A stretch of 64,000 nt of DNA, from positions 372,001 to 436,000 of the forward strand of contig MU839107.1 in NCBI GenBank assembly GCA_030685235.1, in the 5' to 3' direction. The position numbers and the translations under genes are program-made. Shown piece after piece: positions 54,901 to 64,000 of the stretch; within the stretch, counting starts at the first letter, position 1, and every line of letters begins with the position of its first letter. Below the pieces are notes generated by a model, which was not told the origin of the DNA, searched no databases, and saw only the letters and a list, made by a program, of their open reading frames with translations. Origin of the DNA: Copromyces sp. CBS 386.78. Its lineage: Eukaryota > Ascomycota > Sordariomycetes > Sordariales > Sordariaceae.

Positions 54901-56923
54901 CAGACAGGAGGCCGATTGGGAGAGGCTTTAGGGGAGGGCTCAAACTTGGGTCATGTCATATTTGTGGGAGGCGTTGAAACAATTCTTTTAGTATTCTAGT
55001 TAATTGAAGACTTGAAACAACCAACAAAGCGCTTTGGCCTGCTGATTGCAATCATGGTGATGTTGTCGTGGCCGAGTGTCCCGGGTGACTTCCGGGGCGG
55101 GCCCCGTCGCGGGCCACGGACAGATCTCGACTACCTTTTACACATTCCCTCGAAATCTCTCGCCGCATACTTTTTTGATACCTTATATAATCCCAGTTGC
55201 AAAAGGTTTATTCCAGGGATGCAAATGTCTTCATCTTCGTTCTAGTGTTTCAATGTCCCTGACAAGATGTAGTTGGTAATATTCGCTATTTGTGGACCAG
55301 CAGAAACGACCTCGCCCATTCGACAGTCCCTTTAAAACCGGTAAAAACTCGCATCTAGCACCCTTGAGGAACCTTCCAGCTGAAAGAGATTGAAAGAGGC
55401 ACAGTGGCATAGTAGTACCGGGTTTTTGCTTGAGTGTCTAGTAGGACACGTTTACACCGGAATTGAGGGACTAGGAAAGTGCAAACTTCGGTTGTGAGTC
55501 CTAATGAATCTACAGACAAAGAACGTTGAAGGAGAGGTGATATGATACATGTGCATTTCTTTATTGATTGAGACCGACATAGACATTGGTGCTTGTGATG
55601 GTGATGGTCGAGTGTCTGCGGTGTGTCCCCGTCGCGATCGCTTCGTGGCTGTGAGCTCTAGAACCCAGGGAAGAAGCCACGACAGCGCAGATCATTGATG
55701 TTCAGACAATGTAGCACTTGGGTCGCAATATCCAGACTCATCTCCTTCAACTTCTCATATCCGGATGCCCTGTTTGGCCATCTGCACGAGCATCATCTTG
55801 CTCTCAGATCTCTCCCATGACCGCATCGCCTCGTCCTATTGCCCTGGGCAGGTGCTCTCCTGCAGACCCCCTGTTCATTTCCTTTCTCCTCACGTCCAGA
55901 CTCCTGTCCCCACCTCAGGCACATCGGTACAGGTACTTGGTCAGCCCTCTCGCGCCCCTGCCATCTCATCGGTCCCGAGTGGACATAGCAATCCGAATTC
56001 GTGACGGCTACCCCAACTGCGCTGTGGCCTCATCACGTTTGCAGCCTGGTCTCGACGAAGCACAACCTCCATGAATAAGGTACATGTACCTCTACCTTGT
56101 ATGGAGGAAACACCAGAATGGAAAGCGCTCTCGTTCCAAGAGGATGACCCTCCACTGTTAAACTGGAGAGAACAAACGCAAAGCACATCAAATGTTCCTG
56201 ACCAGATTGGTTCTTTCCGCTCTCCTTCGGTCCAAGAAGCAATAATCGTCACCATCTGCAGCGTCCGATTTTCTGCGGGATCATGTGTCATCCTCGGCGC
56301 ACAATCTGGACGAGAGAAGGAAGGGACGAATGCGCAGCACGCAATCTTGCGTTGAAATCAAACACATCTTTCCTGAGCCTTATGATCTGATTCTATCGTT
56401 GATCTTCAATAAAACCTTTTGGTTGAGAACACATCTTCAGACGAAGTACTGTTCCCGGTATCATCCATTGTGCAACCTGAGAGAAATTCAGTACAATAAA
56501 ACAAACTTGTTCCCTCCCAAGACCCAACAAGATTTTGCAAGCCTCGTAGACTCCACAGCAGCCTGGAATATGGGCCTCCCCAGCCCAGACCGGTGGGGTA
56601 CTCAACAGAGGTCACCCGTCTGGCCATGAGCAGGGTTTGTGGCAGAAGACAAACGGGATGAACCGTTCTTCTTCTGTTGTCGAGGTCCTTCCATCAAACC
56701 CCCTCATCCCTTCTCGAGATCTGAGTGGACGAACCGGATAGCATCATCTGCACGGTCTCCATCGAGATGCTATTGAGATGCTCGTGTGATGTACCCCGTG
56801 CCGTCTGGAAATTAAAAAGATCGAATGAGGGGAGTCTGGACCGATGTACATGACCAAAGTACCAGTCCCCAGCCTCCTTCCTCCGCCGTGCTTACTTGAT
56901 AAGCATCCCGGACACTCGATTCC
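54901..56923. other. No supported gene
   Basis: Short frames only; a 78-codon one at 55012 has no ATG at its start. AT content rises slightly towards 55.2-55.5 kb. The sequence remains normal in dinucleotide content until the RIP boundary. Confidence 0.4.
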
Positions 56924-57102
56924 TACCGTAGCGGGAAAACCTGCCAGTTAACAGGCCTTCTAAGCCTTAATAAGGCATAGAGGTGTTGTTAATATAACAA
57001 GGCATATTGAGTTAACAAGGCATATTGAATCTCTAGGCCTTATTGGCTAAGGGAAAAAGCTAATTGGTCCATTCGGTTTCATCTTATATACGCTATAGAC
57101 GG

Positions 57103-57320
57103 TCGTTAAAAGTCTTTAATTACAGCGTATATCTTAGCAATCTATCGTAGAGTATACAGGCTTTTTTACAATAACCGTTAGAGTCGCTCGCTAAACGTAT
57201 AAGTCTAGCGATTAATTTAGTAGTTATTGTAAAAAGGCCGTTTACACCCGACTCCACTCTATAATAGATCCCGTCCTATTATTAAAATATATGCTATAAT
57301 TAAGACTTTTAGCGACTATG
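57103..57320. repeat. Nested inverted repeats near left end of RIP region
   Basis: Outer arms at about 57103-57135 and 57289-57320 (GTCGTTAAAAGTCTTTAATT and its diverged inverse). Inner arms at about 57161-57178 and 57222-57240 (GGCTTTTTTACAATAAC / GTTATTGTAAAAAGGCC). Either a subterminal structure of the element or a small hairpin element inside it. Confidence 0.6.
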
Positions 57321-57839
57321 CAAAACGCTAAGGTTAGCCTAGGGCAAATTTTATTCAGGGGCAAATAAATAAACCGTTAAGTATACAATATTGAAATACT
57401 TTAATATAGAACAATATAATATAATATATTAATCTGCATATAAGGCAATTAGAATGTACGAACCGTTTTTAAATTTTTTTCTTCTTTTTTAGGGTTATAA
57501 AATTAATAATCGGGAGCATCCTATCTACCGCTAAGCCTTATATTATAATAACGTGCTATTATATCTCTAAGGCGCTCCCTTTATAGCTTTCAACGTAATT
57601 AATATCTTACTATTAATATTATTATTGATTTTCGTTCTATAATATACTCTAATATAGGGATATATCGCCTATTAAATACTATAATTAGGTAATAATAAAA
57701 TATATCGCGTACAGTTATTAATATTAGTAGTAACCTGCGTAGAAGCGAGTAAATTATCTAGTAATAAATTTAAATAGACTAGTTAAACTATCGGTTATAG
57801 AATTATCTGCATTGTAAATATATTCGCGAAATTAATCCC

Positions 57840-60800
57840 TAAATTCGGGAAATCCCTTATAGCTATAGCGACGGCCTTTACGCACTGAACTAATACTACT
57901 ACTAGCGTTACTAGGAGTAGGCGTATTAGATATATCGCTAAATATAGAATTATAATGGGTTTAGGACTATATAAATATACGGCTAAGGTCGGGGGTAGGG
58001 GTAGTAATTACGGTACGAAATATCGAACGTATTAATATAGTACGGGCGAGAAGGGTTGATACCGAAGCCGATCGGGCTTATAATATAATTGTAATAACTA
58101 CGAATAAAAGCTTCTTGCGAAGGGTTTATTTCTTTACCAATATAGAGGTCGAGGTATTATCAATTCCAATTAATACTATAATCGATAGTAAAATAGGAGT
58201 AGCAGGCTAGATATAAAGTAAAATGGGGGCAATAGGTTAGGCGGGAAATAAAGTAGGTAGCGGGTTTAATAGAGAAGATTAGTTTATAGCCTTTATAGCT
58301 TCCTCTTATTATTTAAAACGTTTAACCTCCTTTTATTACTTTTTAAAACGCTTAGTTTCGGTAGCCTCCTCTTATTACTTTTTTAAACGCTTAGCTTCTG
58401 CCTCCTCTTCCCTCTGCTTCTTAAGGCGGGCAACTTTAGTAACTTCTTACTCCTTCTACTTTTAGAGACGTTTAATTTCTACCTCCTCTTCCCCTTACTT
58501 CTTAAAGCGGGTAATTTCAATAGCCTCTTACTCCCTCTATTTCCGGAGACGTTCAACTTTTACCTCCTCCTCCCTCTACTTCCGGAAATACTTAGCTTTA
58601 ATAGCCTCCTCTTATTATTTAAAACGTTCAACTTCCTCTTATTGTTTTTTAAAACGCTTAACTTCGACAGCCTCCTCTTATTATTTTTTGAAGCGGGTAG
58701 TTTCAATAGTAATTTCCTCCCTTTACTTTTGGAAACGCTCAGTTTCGGCAGCTTCCTCTTATTATTTAAGATGTTTAACCTCTTTTTATTACTTTTTAAA
58801 ACGTTTAACCTCTACCTCCTCCTCCTCTTTCTATTTCTTAATACAAATAGTACTTTCTTTATTAACGGGAATAGTATTTTCTTCGTATTTTGTATATATA
58901 TTGGTACGAGTAGTTGCTTCATTTAGCTCCCTACGATATTAGGCCTTTAAAGCTTCTTTGTATGCCTTTTCCTAGCGAATAATTTCGGTATACCGATTGA
59001 CCTTATTTATATCGATATTAATATTAGATTCGTTAATATTTATATTAATAATAATTTTAGGAATAATAAGACTAGGATTTAATTCGTTTAATTCTATTTC
59101 TATATCGTCGCTATTTTAAAGGTTAAAAGCCTCTACCTCGCTAGTAATATTTACTATAACCTCTTCTATATTAATAGCCTTTACTTTATTAAAATTATTA
59201 ACCTCCTCGAATATATTGTTTACTAGCTTCTACAAATCTTCGAATACTAAATACTATTTATACGATAATAAATTGAAATATAACGCTTTGAGGTTGTACG
59301 ACTTTTTAAGGTTATTCTAATCGTTAAAGAGCCTTTTACTAATATTATTTGGTAATTAATCCTTAAGTTCGTCTACTAGCGAATAAATATAATTATTATA
59401 ATCGTTTTTCGGTAATCTAATTGGGGTAAGTGGTCGAAGTTGGCTAGCCAATTATCGTATATAATAGATAATCTTATAAATACTATTAATAAATTCTTAA
59501 TAATTATAAATATTTAGCTAATTATCCTTAAACCAATTATCGAATTCTACCCGCTATTCGTTAAATAATACTATTATTATATTATTTATCTACGTATAAA
59601 AATACCCCAGATCCCGCCGCGACTACACTTTATTATTAAACAATTCGGTGGTTTCGAATTCTAGTTTATTAATGCCCTAGAAATCTTTTTCGGTTAGGAA
59701 AGGTTTGGCGGGAGGTTTGGCATACGAAGGAAGGGGAATTTCAGAAACTTTCTTCTCGGTTATCGGCTTTGATTTAACGACGGGTTTAACCTAGGGGACG
59801 GGAGGCGGCGGTACAAATATTTCCTTAGTAGTACTTATTTCCCTAGTATTCGTTTCCTTAATATTGAAATTATAACGTAGGTTATATATTATATCTTCGA
59901 ATAAAGCGATACGACCTTATATTTTAAATATATAGTTAGCTACCTCAATTTTCTGCTTATTTACACTTTAACTAGGCTTAAGTCGGATCTTTTCTAAGAT
60001 TTTAATAAATTCCTTCGCCTATTCGTTAGTCAATTTGAACTATTTGTAATCTTTATTATTAATAGGAGTCGGTAATATTAGTACGTAAGATTCGGCCGTC
60101 TTTAGTATTTTACTAATATTATTAATTAAAGATAGTAATTTCCTCTTTAATATTGAACTAAATATAAATTTTACAGTAGAATTTGGGCTAGGGGTAATAA
60201 ATATATTAGTATCGTTATCGCCCCTTTCGTTATAATCTATATTAGATGTTAACGAATAATTATTACTATTAAAAAGCGACGGAAGCGGAGAGTTTATAAT
60301 GCTATATTTTACTTAATATTTAGTCGGGTTGAAGGGGATAGCGGTACCCTATATAAGAGCCGGCTTATTCTAAATAAATAAACCGAATTCGACATCCTTT
60401 AAATATATATAGGTAGTAAACTTATTATATCTATCGCTATATCGCTTATAGGCAATTTCATTAATCGGCTAACTATTATTATTATAAATTTAGTGTAATT
60501 GACGACCCTTCTTATTTACTGCGGTACGCTCATTTATATAGACTTCGGCTACCTTGTATAGTATAATAATATAAATAAGTTTGAAATAGAATAGGCGAAA
60601 TTTCTTATTCTTTTTTTTAATAACGAAGTTTTCTTTCCAATTTAGAATAGGGGCGATATATTCGAAGAAGGTATTATATAATATCCCGTTAAACTTATTA
60701 TAAACTTATTTCTTAGTATATTCGATATTAGCTTTAGAAAATCTAAGGGTATTTTTATCGATTTCGCCGTCTTCCTTTAAAATTCTTAGTAAAGTATATT

Positions 60801-61290
60801 ATTTATAGAAGCGGAAGTCTATTAGGTAATCTCTAACCCAAGCTATAATAAATTTAATTATTCTATTGTAAAGGAATTTATATTTATAGTATCCGAATTA
60901 TTCGTTCGTATATTTATATATTTCGAAGAAGGTAAATATAAGAATATCGATATTTAAATAGAAATTATAGATTACGGACGGCGATAAATTGTTGCAATAA
61001 TATATATATAATACTTTATACTATATTATATCGATTATATTCTTTATTTAACCCTATTCTTCGTCGTTTAATTTATTAGGGTCCAATTTCCAATCGTAAT
61101 TGAATTAATAAAAGTTATTAATTATTTTAACGATATTCTCGCGTTTAAATAGTAGGAATTAGGACGGATAGATCTAATTTATACTTTTAATTTATAATTA
61201 TATTAGTAAATTATACTTTAGGAGATGTAAAGCCGAATAGGATTTTAACGTACTTCGCCTCTACCTTCTCCTTTCTATTTTTTATAATAG
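57840..61290 (-). pseudogene. RIP-decayed long gene with coiled-coil repeat
   Basis: One minus-strand frame reads coherently for about 1,150 codons. Every interruption is TAA or TAG and no TGA occurs; TAA/TAG at former CAA/CAG codons is what RIP produces, though TpG loss also removes TGA from other frames. Segments in order: a hydrophilic N-terminal part; an aromatic-rich stretch (AWVRDYLIDFRFYK, then ILKEDGEIDKNTLRFSKANI); a Pro/Lys linker (KPVVKSKPITEKKVSEIPLP); an acidic part; a coiled-coil array of a 13-residue unit (RLKKQREEEAEAK) at about 58835-58290; and a C-terminal part ending near GRRYSYKGFPEFRD. ATG codons are mostly ATA. No known transposase domain recognised. Confidence 0.55.
58290..58835 (-). 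repeat. 39-bp (13-residue) coiled-coil repeat array, RIP-mutated
   Basis: About a dozen units of consensus R-(L/F)-K-K-Q-R-E-E-E-(A/V)-x-x-K, with several 10-residue variants. In most units one or two Gln codons are now TAA/TAG. Seen as repeated AAACGYTTARYTTC...CCTCCTCTTATTA blocks on the plus strand. Confidence 0.75.
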
Positions 61291-62469
61291 ATTTTCCCTT
61301 ATTAGTAGTATAATAGTTGGGCGGAGGTAAAGGATTTTAGGGTATTACTAATTATAGTTCGCGTAATCCTAATACGGATACCGCCGGGGATACTTCTAAT
61401 TACGCTTATATATATTATATAAGGGGGTATATATTAAGTTTTCGAATCTACGAATAAATTGTATTAATATATTTAATAAATTACTTCTATTATAAATATT
61501 TTAAAATTCATATTATAACAACGAAATTTGCGCTTTCTACTAATAACGTTACCTATTATATATAATAATTAGGGAGGAGCATCGTTACCCTCGTTATTAG
61601 TATTCTTAAATATAGTCGAAAGGGGTGCGCGCATACTTACCTACTTCGTATATTTGCCTACTTCGCGTATTTACTTACTTCGCGTGCTTGCCTACTTATA
61701 AAGAGCGGTAGTTAAAGCGAGCCCGACTTTAAGAAAAGGAAAATTTATACGTAAAGTAGAATTTGATTAGATTTATACGTAGTATTAGTAGGACGAATAG
61801 GTATTCGATAGGGTTTGAAATCGATTTCCCGCCGGTCGCTTAATAAATAGCAAAGGCGAATAAATAGTAGAAATATAATAAATGGGCTACTAGGTAAAAA
61901 AAAATAAAAGTTCGGACGATATAATTACTTCCTTACTAGCCTTGCTCTCTAGAATTAGAATCCCCTATTATTTTCTCGCTAGATCGGAATATTATTATTT
62001 TACTATACACGTAGTAAGAGTAATATCGACCGTTAAAATACCGCGAAAATTAAGACCGCTGGGTAGAAAGTAAACTAAGAATATATAGGCTAAATTATAT
62101 TAAAACTAATTAGAATAAGATAATAGTAACCCCGCCAATAATAATAATAATAACGATAGTCCTACTACTAATAATAATAATAGTAATATTTAAATAATCG
62201 ACCGCGATTACGACCGTAAACGTAATTACGAAAATATTAATTAAAATATATTAATATTTAATATCGACGAAATTCGAACGATATTCAGTAATAGGGTTAA
62301 TAACGATAATAATAACGATAGGGTTAATAATAACGGTTATACTTCCTCGACTACGCTATTATTATTAAAAGGTAATAAACCTAATAAAGACGATTATAAA
62401 CGATAAATCCCAAATAGAAATATATATAGATCGCTAACTTATTATAGTTAATTATCGATATTAATAATA

Positions 62470-63674
62470 TTCGAAACGGCGACCTCGAAGATACTTTAGC
62501 GGAGGTTACTCGTACTAGCGTACAATTAGAAGACGTAATAAACGCCGGCAACTACGAAAACTATATTTAGGTCGCTCCCTTTAAAGAATATAAACCGTTC
62601 GACAAAATCAATTTAAATATTTTAGGTACCGAAGGGGAAATTGAGTAGGGTCCAACTCCTATATACCCTCCCAACGAAGATAATACGTTAATATTCTTCA
62701 GCGCGCAATAGAATAAATTAATCTAAATATCCCCTCTAATTATAGCGTTAGCGACGTATACCGATTTAACGGAGTTGAATCGCCGGGATTATAATACTTT
62801 ACAAGAAGTTTTTATAATAATTTAAGACGATTCTAAGCCTAGTAAAATACTATCGATAGTTTTGGCCTTACTTAAATAATTAATAACGTTAACGAAGAAT
62901 ATACGAAATCGAATGCCGATAATAAATATACGTATAGCGAAGGTTCCGCTAAACGTTATAAAGATGCCTATTCTACTAGCCAATATTAAAGGAGACGAAT
63001 ATTATAAATTCAAAGTATTATACGTTCGTAAGGAATTAGATAAGGCTACTAAAATTACTTAACGAATAAAAAATCGCGTTGAGAAGTATAGAGGAGACGA
63101 TATTAATAAAAATTAAGCCCTATAGAAAATAGTAGATCGGACTTATATAAAGGTAGAGAAGCTTAAGCGGTTAGCGAATATCGATATTATTCCGCCTAAG
63201 CGGGACCCTACGGGGTTAGACATCGACTTAGAAATATTGCAATTCGCCCTACTATTACCGCTATTTATTAAGTTAATAATATTTTTCGACCTACTTACTA
63301 TATTTAGGAATATAATAATATCTGATATAGGGAAGAAGGTTTATTCTAGCCCTAGTTATTTCGTTAATATATTATCTAAATTATTCGAATTATATTTATA
63401 ACTATCGTCGGTTCGTACTACTTCTAGTCGATTTATATATATTATATTCGAAGGCGATATTAAAAGTTTATTTATTTTCCCTAGCGATTAGATTTATTAC
63501 CGCTATATAGATAATATAGGTAATTGCCCTCTATCCTATAATAATATTCTAGACGAAGAAATATTATATAAAGGTTATTTTAATTATATATATAGCGTCG
63601 GGTTTAATTATTGTAAAAGGCTATATACGATTATTAAAGACTAATTGAATTTATAAATTTAAGAAATATATTGA
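62470..63674 (+). pseudogene. RIP-decayed second gene
   Basis: A plus-strand frame readable for about 400 codons with only TAA/TAG interruptions until TGA at 63672: GDLEDTLAEVTRTSVQLEDV, then YTDLTELNRRDYNTLQEVF, then ANIKGDEYYKFKVLYVRKEL, then KLKRLANIDIIPPKRDPTGL, then YFVNILSKLFELYL. An Asn-rich stretch (AAT runs, about 62130-62350) precedes it. It is divergent from the long minus-strand frame. I do not recognise the family. Confidence 0.5.
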
Positions 63675-63783
63675 TAAGGAGCTACCGTACTTAAAAATAT
63701 TGTATTTATACCAGTATATAATATTCGGGAATTAGTTTTAATATTTATATTAACCTATATATTAGAAATAAAGGTATATATAT

Positions 63784-64000
63784 GAGAACGTCTTTTCGCA
63801 CCGCCATCAAAGTCTATTCGCACCGCCGCCCCACCGTCGCCCCACCCTTCCCGCGCGCTAATACACCCCAAAATTTTTGAGCCAATCAAATCGCTCGCAT
63901 CTAAATCAGGGTCCACACTCAGCTTGGCAGCGGTATTCTTTCATAAATTTCACACCAGAAATCTGGGCATTACACAGAAGATAACGGATCATTTCTTACC
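63784..64000. other. Normal-composition flank
   Basis: Abrupt return to GC-rich DNA with a tandem CGCACCGCC motif (63797-63830). No gene in the 217 bp present. Confidence 0.5.

Larger units (their letters stand above)
56924..63783. mobile_element. RIP-degenerated element, TACCGTAGCGGG terminus at left
   Basis: About 6.86 kb of AT-rich DNA in which CpA and TpG are almost absent while CpG persists and TpA dominates, the RIP pattern. The left edge begins TACCGTAGCGGGAAAA, the same terminus as the three small elements, followed by TTAACAAGGCATATTGA iterons in place of CTAGGCTAG. The right edge is abrupt at 63783, but no inverted partner of the left terminus is visible, so the element may be truncated or composite. 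It contains two divergent decayed reading frames (57.84-61.29 kb minus; 62.47-63.67 kb plus). Because RIP needs duplicated DNA, other copies should exist in the genome. Confidence 0.7.

Noticed and set aside
58642..58942. Phe/Leu-rich plus-strand frames in the RIP region, resembling membrane proteins
   Set aside because: They are the antisense of the decayed Lys/Glu coiled-coil repeat; codons such as TTT/CTT/TTA come from its complement.
56924..63783. Mitochondrial DNA insertion or centromere as an explanation of the AT-rich block
   Set aside because: Loss of CpA/TpG with retention of CpG, sharp edges and a transposon-like terminus fit RIP better than mitochondrial composition or simple AT satellites.

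Overview
The window is nuclear DNA of a filamentous ascomycete, most likely Neurospora or a close Sordariales relative. The reasons: short GT-AG introns with CTAAC/CTGAC branch sites; strong third-position C bias in real genes; many Ser/Gln/His/Asn codon-repeat tracts; a second, non-AOD1-like alternative oxidase; a dispersed 5S rRNA fragment; and a 6.9-kb stretch (about 56.9-63.8 kb) almost stripped of CpA/TpG, the signature of repeat-induced point mutation (RIP).

Layout. 1-2.2 kb: 3' part of a short-chain dehydrogenase gene with a Ser/Thr-rich N-terminal region and a poly-His repeat tail. 4.1-6.3 kb: F-box/ankyrin protein. 7.4-21.4 kb: gene-poor, repeat-rich DNA with intron-bearing tRNA-like genes that share an upstream TATA-type box, a tRNA gene apparently split by an inverted-repeat element, microsatellites, a tandem 156-bp duplication, one TA-flanked miniature element and several weak or decayed genes. 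22.6-23.9 kb: four-exon alternative oxidase on the minus strand. 24.1-29.5 kb: little I can support. 29.5-30.7 kb: secreted/membrane protein. 32.6-38.9 kb: a 2,060-residue acidic, His-rich, largely disordered protein with an N-terminal coiled coil. 39.2-44.4 kb: a transposon graveyard in which two more TA-flanked elements each hold or abut a second MITE, one pair interrupting a gene. 45.9-49.4 kb: two divergent BTB-like paralogs, one intact and one decaying. 49.4-54.9 kb: small and chimeric genes, including a mosaic of CCHC-knuckle, RRM and CCCH fragments, a small putative secreted protein, and a broken phosphoglycerate-mutase-family gene. 56.9-63.8 kb: RIP-ruined element with two divergent decayed reading frames, one of which has a 13-residue coiled-coil repeat.

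The best candidate for something undescribed is the TA-flanked element family. Three non-autonomous copies (16.5, 39.2 and 43.2 kb) share CCGYAGCGG termini and subterminal CTAGGCTAG iterons, and each carries a tRNA-like Pol III cassette ending in a T-run. The RIP-ruined region at 56.9 kb begins with the same terminus and could be a remnant of a large relative. Nested insertions let the insertion order be read: one copy supplies the empty site for a PIF/Harbinger-like MITE, and conceptual removal of two other elements rejoins a split reading frame.

Limits: gene calls rest on reading frames, splice signals and remembered family motifs; no database search or folding was run. Several small minus-strand genes between 7 and 20 kb are only coding-like segments.
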